This document shows, piece after piece, positions 7,723-17,800 of a stretch of 64,000 nucleotides of DNA. The DNA is taken from positions 1 through 64,000 of the forward strand of contig NZ_VUMT01000010.1 of assembly GCF_009696045.1 (NCBI RefSeq). Direction: 5' to 3'. The stretch is from Velocimicrobium porci (lineage in GTDB: Bacteria > Bacillota > Clostridia > Lachnospirales > Lachnospiraceae). Positions within the stretch are counted from its first letter, which is position 1; each line of letters starts with the position of its first letter. Below the pieces are notes generated by a model that ran no database searches, had not been told where the DNA came from, and worked only from the letters and a program-made list of their open reading frames with translations. A program made the translations under genes and the position numbers.

Positions 7723-9453
7723 TTATTCTTTAAACAAACGGAATTTAGCAACTTCTTCATTGAGAGTAACGGCCTGTGCCGATAACTCCTCGCTTGTAGC
7801 AGATGTTTCTTCTGCCGCAGCAGAATTACTTTGTACTACAAAGGAAATCTGTTCAATTCCCTTCTCGATCTGTTTCATGGATTCTGCCTGTAATTTTGCA
7901 CTCTCACTACTTTCTTTTGCACTTTCTCCGATTTTTCTAATTCCATCAACTACCTTAAGCAACGCATTTGAGGTTCGTTCGGTAATTTGATTTCCATGTT
8001 CAATTTCAGAAATAGAGCTTTCAATCAATTGTCTTGTATTAACTGCAGATTTTGCACTATCTGAAGCTAATTTTCCAATCTGATCAGCAACTACTGCAAA
8101 ACCTTTTCCTGCTTCACCTGCTCTAGCTGCCTCTATTGAAGCATTTAATGATAATAAATTAGTTTGCGAAGCAATGTCTTCAATCTCTGTTATAATATTT
8201 CCTATTTCTTTTGAAACGGTATAAATCTGTTCCATTGCCTTTGTAAGTTCTTCCATTGCCTCATTACTCTCTCCAGCTTCTTTCTGATATTGGGTAGCTT
8301 GTAAATATGCTTGTTCCGCACCTATTGCACTTTCATTCACCTTAACAGAAACATTCTCTATTGTCGCTACTAGTTCTTCTACTGCACTAGCCTGTTCTGT
8401 AGCTCCTTCTGCTAAGTTCTGAGCGCTCTCTGCCATTTGAGTTGCTCCGGCTGCTACCTGCCCGGATGCCTCTTTTACATTAAGCAACGCATTATTCATT
8501 TGATCCCGTAATGCACGCATACTTAACAAAATATTAGAAAAATCTCCCCGATAAACAGACAAATCTTTTGATGTGACCTGAAAATTTCCAATAGAAAGTT
8601 CTTTTAAGATATTATCCGTGTCATTAATAACTGCTTTCATAAAACTGCAGGATTCACGAAAACTATCTGCAAGCTCTCCAATTTCATCTTTTCCATTATA
8701 TTCTATTGTAATATCCAGTTCTCCATTTTTTATCTTTTGAGCTGCTTCTGTCACCTTATTCAATGGATCACAAATTGATTTCGAAACATCTTCAGAACGT
8801 TTTAAACCCAGGAAAAAAGCAATTGCCCCCAGCACAATTATAAATGCAATAAGTATATTTGAAAAAAGTGCAGCTGAATACATTTTCTTTTCACACATAT
8901 TAATATTTAATTCAAGTATTTTATTAATATTTTCTTTAACCACATTCGCTGGTGGTATTCCATCTGACTTCAATAACTCATATGCTTCATCTTTCTTATT
9001 CTCTGCAGCCAAATTAATAATTTGTTTCTTTATTTCGATATAATTGTCCAAAGGTTCATTCATTTCTTGTATTAACTGGTTTTCTTCCTCTGTATCTGCC
9101 AGTGCTTCTACTTTATTGAAGTAACTGTCTACATTATTTTGTTCTTCTTCTAATGCAGTTTTTAACGTTTCTATATTAGAATTATCGGTTTCAAGGATCA
9201 GGTTTCTTAGATTAGTCGTCATAGTATTAAATTCAATACCAAATTGTCCGATATACCCCTGTGCAAACCCATAATTTTTAATTGTATACTTATAATCCCT
9301 ATTTACTTTCAATAATGCAATTGTACTAACCGCAATACAAATCGTCAAAAACGTAAGAATTATCATATATCCCTTTTTCAAACGCTTTTTGACCTTTTCA
9401 TCATTATTTATTACATTTCCTTTTAATCCCTTCTTTTTTGTTTCTTTTTTCAT
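7723..9453 (-). CDS. Methyl-accepting chemotaxis protein (four-helix-bundle sensor type)
   Basis: A 576-aa membrane chemoreceptor. A lysine-rich cytoplasmic start is followed by TM1 at about 30-50, a periplasmic-side helical domain of about 140 residues that fits 4HB_MCP, TM2 at about 194-216, a HAMP domain and a long signalling helix pair. The hairpin tip contains [20 protein letters not shown], the region that contacts CheA and CheW. The ligand is unknown. There is no C-terminal pentapeptide for CheR tethering. GAGG precedes the ATG. It is monocistronic and resembles the receptor at 42648-44354. Confidence 0.95.
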   Translation of the reverse strand: MKKETKKKGLKGNVINNDEKVKKRLKKGYMIILTFLTICIAVSTIALLKVNRDYKYTIKNYGFAQGYIGQFGIEFNTMTTNLRNLILETDNSNIETLKTALEEEQNNVDSYFNKVEALADTEEENQLIQEMNEPLDNYIEIKKQIINLAAENKKDEAYELLKSDGIPPANVVKENINKILELNINMCEKKMYSAALFSNILIAFIIVLGAIAFFLGLKRSEDVSKSICDPLNKVTEAAQKIKNGELDITIEYNGKDEIGELADSFRESCSFMKAVINDTDNILKELSIGNFQVTSKDLSVYRGDFSNILLSMRALRDQMNNALLNVKEASGQVAAGATQMAESAQNLAEGATEQASAVEELVATIENVSVKVNESAIGAEQAYLQATQYQKEAGESNEAMEELTKAMEQIYTVSKEIGNIITEIEDIASQTNLLSLNASIEAARAGEAGKGFAVVADQIGKLASDSAKSAVNTRQLIESSISEIEHGNQITERTSNALLKVVDGIRKIGESAKESSESAKLQAESMKQIEKGIEQISFVVQSNSAAAEETSATSEELSAQAVTLNEEVAKFRLFKE

Positions 9454-9880
9454 AGAGCATACCTCTCTTTCATCCTATTTAGACGTTAGATAAAATTTCT
9501 ATTTCAATTATCCATTTATACTTATGATGCTACCATTATTTTTTACTAATTTCAAGTTTTTTTCATTGTTTTTGTACTTCTTTTGTTGTTTTCTTATTTT
9601 ATACTTCTTTTATTCACTTTTTAGCATTGTTAATGCTATATTTTTCACAAAAAACAAAAAACTTCGATATAAAACCAAAGTTTTTTTGCAAATAAAACAT
9701 TTATTATGATTTAATCCTCAAATTGATACTTAAACTGTTTATCATATTGATAAACTAATTTATATAATTAAAAACTACTACAAAGCTTAAACGCGAAATA
9801 AACATAATATAAGCTTATATCTCGCTTACATTAGAATATCAAAAATTTATAGTTTGTAGTAGTTTCTTTTTACTTATTTC
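9454..9880. other. Intergenic region between tex and the chemoreceptor, with a long-range inverted repeat
   Basis: This 427-bp AT-rich stretch has no credible gene. It contains perfect 13-bp inverted arms AAACTACTACAAA and TTTGTAGTAGTTT (about 9772-9784 and 9853-9865), about 95 bp end to end. Inside are two AAGCTT sites and a short palindrome around ATATAAGCTTATAT. On the minus strand, just after the tex stop, the distal arm is followed by TTTTTAATTA, so it could be a tex terminator with a large loop or the trace of a very small mobile element. Confidence 0.5.
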
Positions 9881-12217
9881 CTATAGCTTCATCGTCAATT
9901 GAACTCTTTTTTTCTGCAAATCAACACTCATCACTTTTACTTCTACAATGTCACCTACACTGACAACATCTAATGGATGTTTTACAAACTTTTTATTTGA
10001 CATTTCTGAAATATGAACCAAACCATCCTGATGCACTCCAATATCTATAAAAGCACCAAAATCAATTACATTTCTTACGGTTCCATTTAACACCATGCCT
10101 TCTTTTAAGTCTTTCATTTCAAGTACATCTGTTCTGAGTATTGGCTTTGGCATTTCATCGCGGGGATCTCTTCCCGGTTTCTCTAATTCTTTTAGGATGT
10201 CCTCCAATGTCATAATTCCAATCTGAAGGTCTTTCGCCAATTTTTCTTTATTTTTTATCCGTTTACCCAGACTTCCAACAGTTTCTTTTTTTACCTCATT
10301 TGAAGCCTGAATACTTTCTGTATCTGGAATACCATCTCCCATTGCCTGAAGAAGTGCTTGTCCAAACGCTGTATTCCGTTGCTTTACTTGAATATTTTTG
10401 TGTTTTTCTTTTCGTTTTGGAACATCTGCCTGCTTTTTTTCTTTTCCTTTATTCTTTGCCGCTTCTGCCTGTACTTTTCTGACATCATCCATTGTCCAAT
10501 CTAATGCCCTTAACAGTTCTTCTGCTGCCTTATAAGATTCAGGATGAACACTGGTTGCATCCAGTGGATTCTCTCCATCTGTAATCCTCATAAAACCTGC
10601 ACATTGCTCAAAGGCTTTTGGTCCAAGCTTTGCTACTTTTAATAACTGCTTGCGATCTGTAAATTTACCATTTTCCTCCCTGTAAGCAACAATATTTTTA
10701 GCAATTGCTTTTGACACACCAGATACATATTCTAATAATGGAGCAGATGCTGTGTTTAAATCCACCCCTACATGATTTACACTATCTTCTACCACTGCCG
10801 AAAGTGCTTCACTTAGCTTTTTCTGGTTCATATCATGCTGATACTGACCAACACCGATAGACTTTGGATCAATTTTTACAAGCTCTGCTAATGGATCCTG
10901 AACTCTTCTTGCGATAGACGCTGCACTCCTTTGACCTACATCAAAGTTAGGAAATTCCTCTGTCGCCAGCTTACTCGCGGAATACACAGAGGCACCTGCT
11001 TCATTTGTAATAACATATTGCACAGGTTGTTTTATTTCTTTTAAAATTTCAACAACAACAAGCTCTGATTCTCTTGAAGCTGTCCCATTCCCAATTGAAA
11101 TTAATGTAATTCCATATTTCTCAATTAATTCTTTTACAATTCTTTTTGCTTCCGGAATATTTTTATTCGGAGAGTCAGTCGGATAAATTACCGTCGTGTC
11201 CAAAACTTTTCCTGTCGAATCTACAACTGCAAGTTTACAACCGGTACGAAATGCCGGGTCCCATCCTAATACAACTTGATTTGCAATCGGAGGCTGCATT
11301 AAAAGCTGTTCTAAATTTTTTCCAAATACTTTTATCGCTCCATCTTCCGCCTGTTCCGTCAAATCATTTCTTATTTCTCTTTCAATTGCCGGAGCAATTA
11401 GCCGTTTGTAGCTATCTTCTATTGTTGCACTCAATATTGGAGCTGTATATGGATTTTCATTTAAAATCACTTTTTTTTCTAAATAGCGAAGAATTCGTTC
11501 TTCCGGTGCATTTACCTTTACTACCAGAATCTTTTCTTTTTCTCCCCTGTTTAAAGCTAATATTCTATGACCTGCTATTTTTTCGATTGGCTCTTCATAA
11601 GAATAATACATTTCATAGACCGATTGCTGTTTCTCGTCTTTTGCAGTGGAAGATATCGTTCCTTCCTCCATTGTGACTTTACGGATATAAATACGGTGGT
11701 CTGCTTCATCAGAAATAGCCTCCGCAATAATATCCATTGCTCCTGCAATTGCATCCTTTGCACTTTTTACGTCTTTTTCTTCTGAGATATACTTTGAAGC
11801 TTCCTGTTCCACTTCCTCTGTTGCTTCCTGCTTCATAATATATTCCGCAAGACCATTCAAACCCTTTTCCTTCGCAATTGTGGCTCTCGTCCTTCTCTTT
11901 GGACGATATGGACGATATAAATCTTCCACCACAACCTGCGTTTCCGCCAAAAGAATCTGTTTCTTCAACTCTTCTGTTAATTTTCCCTGCTCTTCGATGC
12001 TTGCTAATACCTGTGCCTTTTTATCTTCCAGGTTCCGCAAATAAGTTAAACGCTCACTTAAGTTACGAAGCTGTTCATCATTTAATGCTCCGTGCATTTC
12101 TTTTCTATATCTTGCAATGAATGGTATTGTGTTTCCTTCATCTATTAACTTTACTACTGCTTCTACCTGCCACAGTTCAATTGACAATTCATCTTTTATC
12201 TTCTTTAAGATATCCAT
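9881..12217 (-). CDS. tex: Tex family RNA-binding transcription accessory protein
   Basis: The 778-aa protein has the full Tex order: an N-terminal helical region with NTIPFIARYRKEM, a YqgF/RNase H-like domain around residues 320-450 (GWDPAFRTGCKLAVVD), helix-hairpin-helix segments with VGQYQHDM and NTASAPLLEYVSGV, and a C-terminal S1 RNA-binding domain (GTVRNVIDFGAFIDIGVHQD). An added lysine-rich linker of about 100 residues lies between the HhH part and S1. Tex affects transcription in several bacteria, but its exact role is unclear. I start at the ATG 6 nt after GGAGG, not at an upstream in-frame ATG. Confidence 0.95.
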   Translation of the reverse strand: MDILKKIKDELSIELWQVEAVVKLIDEGNTIPFIARYRKEMHGALNDEQLRNLSERLTYLRNLEDKKAQVLASIEEQGKLTEELKKQILLAETQVVVEDLYRPYRPKRRTRATIAKEKGLNGLAEYIMKQEATEEVEQEASKYISEEKDVKSAKDAIAGAMDIIAEAISDEADHRIYIRKVTMEEGTISSTAKDEKQQSVYEMYYSYEEPIEKIAGHRILALNRGEKEKILVVKVNAPEERILRYLEKKVILNENPYTAPILSATIEDSYKRLIAPAIEREIRNDLTEQAEDGAIKVFGKNLEQLLMQPPIANQVVLGWDPAFRTGCKLAVVDSTGKVLDTTVIYPTDSPNKNIPEAKRIVKELIEKYGITLISIGNGTASRESELVVVEILKEIKQPVQYVITNEAGASVYSASKLATEEFPNFDVGQRSAASIARRVQDPLAELVKIDPKSIGVGQYQHDMNQKKLSEALSAVVEDSVNHVGVDLNTASAPLLEYVSGVSKAIAKNIVAYREENGKFTDRKQLLKVAKLGPKAFEQCAGFMRITDGENPLDATSVHPESYKAAEELLRALDWTMDDVRKVQAEAAKNKGKEKKQADVPKRKEKHKNIQVKQRNTAFGQALLQAMGDGIPDTESIQASNEVKKETVGSLGKRIKNKEKLAKDLQIGIMTLEDILKELEKPGRDPRDEMPKPILRTDVLEMKDLKEGMVLNGTVRNVIDFGAFIDIGVHQDGLVHISEMSNKKFVKHPLDVVSVGDIVEVKVMSVDLQKKRVQLTMKL

Positions 12218-12252
12218 TCTATTCCTCCATTCCGAATCGTACATTATCAATT

Positions 12253-12281
12253 ATTATATGTCATTTAGAAAAGCTTCGCAA
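12253..12281 (-). promoter_or_regulatory. Probable tex promoter
   Basis: On the minus strand TTGCGA (12276-12281), a 17-nt spacer and a perfect TATAAT (12253-12258) lie 36 bp upstream of the tex start. The promoter overlaps the 3' end of the muramidase remnant. Confidence 0.6.
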
Positions 12282-12624
12282 GTAAAGTTATTTTACTTTT
12301 AAATACTTTACGACTTGTTAAATAAAACCGCACTGGATTCTCCACAGAATCAGGAAATAAAGATACAAAATTTACTTTTCCCCAATCCTCCAGTGTCACA
12401 CTCTTTGTTTGTCTTTCACCCGTTGGCAATATCTTTTTAGATGGTGCTTTTTGTTTACATCCCATAATCTGTCCCATTCCCATACTAATTGAATTGTACG
12501 CCGCCTCTTTATTTTTTTTCTTTGCAAACTCAAATGCATCGTATTCTACCGATTGATTTACATGACACTTTTTCCATGCCTCGTTTTTTGACTTACGATA
12601 TTGGTGATTTTTCCAGACGAATTT
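12265..12624 (-). pseudogene. 3' remnant of an N-acetylmuramidase-like (DUF3380) gene
   Basis: The minus-strand frame is open from 12624 to a stop at 12265 (119 codons), but the first ATG with sense downstream is only at 12483 and no ribosome binding site precedes it. The reading frame is coherent before that ATG, so the 5' end of a gene seems lost. YDAFEFAKKKNKEAAYN followed by SISMGMGQIMGCK resembles the family signature ALKxxSWGLGQIMGFN of phage-type N-acetylmuramidases, with the usual Trp replaced by Met. It is probably a decayed endolysin or autolysin fragment. An intact small gene starting at 12483 is the alternative. Confidence 0.5.
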
Positions 12625-12650
12625 TTAATTCATAGGACGTTCCTATGCAT

Positions 12651-12690
12651 TAAAAACAGACTACCGCCCTTAACAAGAGAGCAGTAGTCT
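12651..12690 (-). terminator. Terminator of the NfeD-SPFH operon
   Basis: The minus strand GACTACTGCTC and GGGCGGTAGTC arms form an 11-bp stem with two G-U pairs and a 9-nt loop, followed by TGTTTTTAAT. It begins about 18 bp after the SPFH stop. A short palindrome CATAGGA/TCCTATG (12631-12647) follows. Confidence 0.85.
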
Positions 12691-12707
12691 TTTCTTTCAT
12701 TTTTTTA

Positions 12708-13649
12708 TTATTTTATATCTTCCTTCGCTACTTCAGTAATTGATTTTACCATACCTGCAAGTCCCTGTATTTCAGATGGAATAATAATTTTTGTTGCCTT
12801 TCCATCGGCAGCCTTTTCAAAGGCTTCTAAGCTCTTTATCTGAATTACCTCTTTATTTGGTGCTGCTTCATTTAAGAAACGGATACCATCTGCATTCGCC
12901 TGCTGTACTTTAAGAATTGCTTCGGCTTCACCCTCAGCTTCACGAATCATTGCTTCTTTCTTAGCTTCTGCACGAAGAATTGCTGCCTGTTTCTCGGCTT
13001 CTGCATCTAAAATTGCTGCTTCTTTCTTTCCCTGTGCAACTAAAATAGCAGATTCTTTTTCTCCTTGTGCAATTAAAATAGCTTCTCTTTTTTCACGTTC
13101 TGCTTTCATTTGTTTCTCCATTGCCTCATTAATTGCTGCAGGAGGAATGATGTTTTTCAATTCTACACGGTTTACCTTGATACCCCATGGGTCTGTTGCT
13201 AAATCAAGAGAAGCTCTCATCTTCGTGTTAATTACTTCTCTTGAAGTTAATGTCTGGTCTAACTCTAATTCACCAATAATATTACGAAGTGTGGTTGCTG
13301 TTAAGTTTTCAATCGCCATAATTGGATTTTCAACACCATAAGCATATAGCTTAGGATCTGTTATCTGAAAAAATACGACAGTATCAATTCGCATTGTTAC
13401 GTTATCTTTTGTAATAACCGGCTGTGGTGCGAAGTCTACAACCTGTTCTTTTAAAAGTACCCTCTTTGCAACACGGTCTATAATTGGCACTTTAAAATGC
13501 AGACCAACACCCCATGTTGTCTGATAACCGCCCAGTCGTTCAATTACAAACGCTTGTGCCTGAGGTACAATCTTAATACATGAAGATATGATAATCAGTA
13601 CGAATACAATTAAAAACAATACTAAAATAGGCTTAATAATTAGCTCCAT
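12708..13649 (-). CDS. SPFH/stomatin-like membrane protein (QmcA type)
   Basis: The 313-aa protein has one N-terminal membrane helix (residues 5-25), a Band 7/SPFH domain (about 27-190, with VPQAQAFVIERLGGYQTTW and PWGIKVNRVELKNI), a long coiled coil with a repeated AILxAQGxKE/AILxAEAxKE pattern (about 195-255) and a short C-terminal oligomerisation segment. Such proteins form large ring scaffolds in membrane microdomains. It overlaps the NfeD gene by 10 bp, the usual pairing, which implies that the two act together. Confidence 0.93.
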   Translation of the reverse strand: MELIIKPILVLFLIVFVLIIISSCIKIVPQAQAFVIERLGGYQTTWGVGLHFKVPIIDRVAKRVLLKEQVVDFAPQPVITKDNVTMRIDTVVFFQITDPKLYAYGVENPIMAIENLTATTLRNIIGELELDQTLTSREVINTKMRASLDLATDPWGIKVNRVELKNIIPPAAINEAMEKQMKAEREKREAILIAQGEKESAILVAQGKKEAAILDAEAEKQAAILRAEAKKEAMIREAEGEAEAILKVQQANADGIRFLNEAAPNKEVIQIKSLEAFEKAADGKATKIIIPSEIQGLAGMVKSITEVAKEDIK

Positions 13650-14083
13650 TTCTGCTCCTCCTTCTCCTTCACAATTAGTTTCACTCCTGAAATCTCAAGA
13701 ATTATTACGGGTTCACCTGGTTCAATAATCTGGTCATCTACCGTTCGTGCAGACCATTCCTGTCCATTTACTACTACCGTTCCCTGCTGATTAAAATTAT
13801 CAATTTTTGCAGTTACCTTTGCCTCTTGACCAATCAGGCTTTCTGAATTCGTCCGAATCCGCTGACCGTTAAAGTATTTTGTTGCAATTGGTCTTGTGAA
13901 AAACAGTAATAAAAATGAAACTGCTAAAAACACAATAACCTGCAGAACGGTATTCATACCAAGCATCGCAACTAAAAATGCTACAAGTGCACCACCCGCA
14001 AACCAGATTGTTGTTAAACCAAGCGTAACAATCTCAATAATCAGCAAAACAACTAATGCAATCAGCCAATATACAGGTTCCAT
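13640..14083 (-). CDS. NfeD family membrane protein
   Basis: A 147-aa short NfeD: three to four hydrophobic helices in residues 5-75, then a C-terminal OB-fold beta-barrel (about 82-145) with SLIGQEAKVTAKIDNF and QEWSAR. It is encoded first in an operon with the SPFH protein and probably binds it. It lacks the ClpP-like protease domain of long NfeD proteins. The role, membrane organisation, is inferred from the family. Confidence 0.92.
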   Translation of the reverse strand: MEPVYWLIALVVLLIIEIVTLGLTTIWFAGGALVAFLVAMLGMNTVLQVIVFLAVSFLLLFFTRPIATKYFNGQRIRTNSESLIGQEAKVTAKIDNFNQQGTVVVNGQEWSARTVDDQIIEPGEPVIILEISGVKLIVKEKEEQKWS

Positions 14084-14113
14084 CTTATTATCCCCCTTTC
14101 TTATGTCTTCTTA

Positions 14114-14142
14114 ATTGTACTCTAAACACTTCTATTTTACAA
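14114..14142 (-). promoter_or_regulatory. Promoter of the NfeD-SPFH operon
   Basis: TTGTAA (14137-14142), a 17-nt spacer and TACAAT (14114-14119) on the minus strand, 31 bp before the NfeD start codon. Confidence 0.6.
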
Positions 14143-14175
14143 GATATTTCATACTATTTTTTACAGCTTTTGCCT

Positions 14176-14811
14176 TTATGCCAACAAGCGAAATAAAAAC
14201 TCTTTTGCATATTCTTTTACGTTTGTATACTCAAATGCTACATATTTTTCAGGTGCCATAAGATAAGCAAATAAGGCTCCTCCAATTGCGTTTATTACCA
14301 TATCCCGCTCTAAATTATCTTTCGGATACCGTATTTTATTTTCTTTCGCCCCTGTACTTAAAACATAATCAATTGTGTCATTAAATGCCTCCGGTTTTGA
14401 TATGTTTGGAAAAAGTGATTCACAAAACTCACGTCCCAGCTTCATAAAACTTTGATCGACCTGTACAAGCCTCATGAGAAAAAAACTTTTTTTCATATTA
14501 TCTTCCACCCAGCGAAAAGCTGCCTCAACCTGCTCTTCGAATTTGACTTCTTTTCTTATATTATAGTCAAACTCATACACTTGAAGACAATATTCATAAG
14601 CTAACGCCTTTACTATAATTTCTTCTTTTGAACTTAAATAATCATAGACGGTTCCTTTTCCTATTCCTGCTTTTTTAGCAATTTCTGCGACCGTCAGATT
14701 ATTTAAGTCTACTCCTTCATTTCTCAACGCCAAAACTGCTTCAAATATGCGAATTGTTTTGTGAGGAAGCTTTTCACAAATTACCTTTTTAATCTCCTCT
14801 GAATTTTCCAT
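14176..14811 (-). CDS. TetR/AcrR family transcriptional regulator
   Basis: The 211-aa protein has an N-terminal HTH with LTVAEIAKKAGIGKGTVYDY at about residues 38-57, the canonical TetR DNA-binding signature. The C-terminal helical ligand domain is diverged. It begins 37 bp after the RND transporter gene on the same strand, and a TetR-like palindrome sits just downstream of the promoter for both. The simplest model is that it represses its own operon until the pump's substrate binds. The inducer is unknown. Confidence 0.92.
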   Translation of the reverse strand: MENSEEIKKVICEKLPHKTIRIFEAVLALRNEGVDLNNLTVAEIAKKAGIGKGTVYDYLSSKEEIIVKALAYEYCLQVYEFDYNIRKEVKFEEQVEAAFRWVEDNMKKSFFLMRLVQVDQSFMKLGREFCESLFPNISKPEAFNDTIDYVLSTGAKENKIRYPKDNLERDMVINAIGGALFAYLMAPEKYVAFEYTNVKEYAKEFLFRLLA

Positions 14812-14848
14812 CCTATTCCATCCCTCTCTATTACTTATATCATTTTAC

Positions 14849-17800
14849 TTACATTTCATCATCTAATATCTCTAACTCTGTTTCCGCAATTACCTTCATT
14901 TCCTTACGGTTCAATATGTCATATAGTGTAGGAATTACAAACAACGTTGTAATTGTAGCATATAATAAACCTCCAATTGTTACAATTGCTACCGGCTGCA
15001 TCATATCTGCACCCATACCTACACCTATTGCCATTGTAAAAAGTCCTAAAATGGTCGTCAATGCTGTCATCAAAATTGGACGCATACGTGTCTTTCCTGC
15101 TTCAATGATTGCCTCTTTCTTTTCCATTCCATCTCTTCTTAACTGATTAATATAATCTACAAGCACAATACCATTATTTACTACAATTCCTGCTAGCATA
15201 ATAAATCCAATCATCGCAACTACACTTAAGCTTTGACCACCTATAATCAGCCCTAAAAAGCCTCCAGTAAATGCCAGCGGAATCGTAAACATTACGATAA
15301 ATGGCGATAATAAAGATTGGAACTGTGCTACCATAATCAAATAGATAAATAAAACTGCAAGCAAGAGCATTTTTCCTAGTTGTTGCAAGGATTCATTAAT
15401 ATTTTCATTTTCACCATCAAATTCTATCTCATACCCCTCTGGTGTTTTGTAATTCTTAAATGCTTTTTCTGCTTCCCTGCTAACCAATCCTACATTATAT
15501 CCTTCTGCAATTTCTGCTGATACTGCTATAAATCTTTGCTGTGCATCTCTTCGAATAGAAGACAAGCCTTCTGTTTCTGTGATTTTGGCTATATTTTTTA
15601 ATTTTACATTTTTCTCGGTTCCATCCTGACCGGTCACTTTAATTTCATAGTTCTCAATATCTTCCTTTGTCATCTCATTGTTTTCTTTATTTGCAACCTG
15701 AATCTCGTATTCGGTACCATTCTTTGTCAGGTGCGTAGCAGTTTTGGAAGTCTTAAGATTATTTTGAATGTCTTGATAAATCTGTGCAACCGTCAGACCT
15801 TTTATCATAGCTTTTTCTTTATTTACAGTAATACGTATTTCAGATGTCGGATCTTCCAAGCCATCTGATATATTTTGAGTTCCTTCCACCTTTCGAAGTT
15901 TCGCCGCTACATCTTTTGCAAGTTTTTGCAGTTCATCTAGCTCAGTACCTTTTACATTAATAACAATTCCGGAGCCTCCTAATGCACTCATATCCATAGA
16001 AGAACCACTTGCTGTAACTTCACAATCCAAGTTTTTACATTTATCTTCAATCTGCTTTGCAATATCCATACTAGATTGTTTTTTGTCTTCTTTTAAAATT
16101 ACGTACATGCTTACCTGATCGGATGCACTTGCACCACTCATACTGTTAGAAGCTAACATTGCACCGACAGTTTCTACATCATCCATCTTTTGGATTTTAT
16201 TCATTACTTTATCTGCCATTTTAATTGTATCTTCCAGCTCTGTCTCATCTGGCATTTCGATTGATACTGAAATCTGTGTGCTATCCATATCAGGCATAAA
16301 TGCAGTCCCTTGCTTTACTGCTCCCCAGATGCTTCCAACTAAAATGGCAACTGCAACAATTAAGACAACTGGTTTTATCTTTAATGCCTTTCTTAGTAAC
16401 CCTTCATAAAATACAATAAATTTATCAAATAATTTATGCTCTTTATCTGATGTTGTTTTTAATAATCCGGCTGCCATTGATGGTACTAACGTCAAAGCAA
16501 CAATTAAGCTTGCTAATAAAGAATATGCAATCGTCAAAGCCATATCTGTAAATAACTGCCTTGCCATTCCTTTAACGAATACAATTGGCAAGAATACGCA
16601 AACAGTTGTCAATGTCGAAGCCATAATTGCCCCGGCCACCTGAACTGCTCCGTTTACTGCTGCCTTAATTGGAGAAACTCCCTTATTTCGCAGACGGTAA
16701 ATATTTTCAATTACAACAACTGAGTTATCTACAAGCATACCAACTCCAACCGCAAGACCTGATAATGAAATAATATTAATTGTAACTCCCGAAAAATACA
16801 TTAATACAATTGCAAATATTACACTAATTGGTATCGAGCAGGCTATAATAATTGTAGGTTTTAAATCCTTTAAGAATAGGAATAAAATAATAATTGCCAA
16901 TATCCCACCAAAAATTAAGTTATTCAATACTGAGCCTACAACCATATCAATGTACATTCCCTGGTCCATCAAATAAGTGGTGTGTAAAGATTTATTCGTA
17001 TTTTCCAGCTCTTCCAATTTTTCTGTAATCTTGTCTGCCACGTCTTTTGTAGAGTAGGTTGTCTGCTTCTGCATAGAAAGCATCACGCCTTCATTTCCAT
17101 TTACTTTCGCATAAGTTTCATCTGCATTGTCAGCCCAAAATACATCTGCAACATCGGATAATGTAATTGGTTCGATATCATCACGATTCATATCAAATAA
17201 AACGAGATTTTTTAGTTCATCTACGTCCTCGATTTTATCTCCGACACGAACCAGATATGTACTTTTCTCCTCTGTTACATAGCCGGCAGGCATTGAAAAA
17301 TTCTGTGCCTGTAAGATATTCGAAACCATATCAGATGTAATCTTATCATTTACATTTGCCGCCTTTAACGCATCTTCTTTCTGATTATCGAATTCTTCCT
17401 TTTTTGTATTTAACTCTTTTTCACCACTATTAAGTTCTGCACCAGCAGAATTTAATTGTGCCTCGGCCGCTGCTTTTTTCTGATTTAATTCGCTTTCTTT
17501 TTGATTTAATGTACTTTTTCCAGTTTCTAGTCCTGCTTTTCCCTGCTGAATCTGTCTTTTTCCCTGCTCCAGTGCAGTTTTACCCTGTTCTAACTGTGTT
17601 CTTGCTTTCGCAAGCTCTTTTTCACCCGATTCAATTTTTTCTTTTCCTTCCGTAATTTGCTTCAAACCAGCTTCTGCTGTTGTTTTCTTTTCTTCTAGTT
17701 CTTTTTTTGTTTTTTCAATGGTAGTAAGTCCTTTCTCGATTTCTGACAAAGAACTTTCTAATATCTTTAACTGAACCGCTTTTGCTGTTTCTGATAAACT

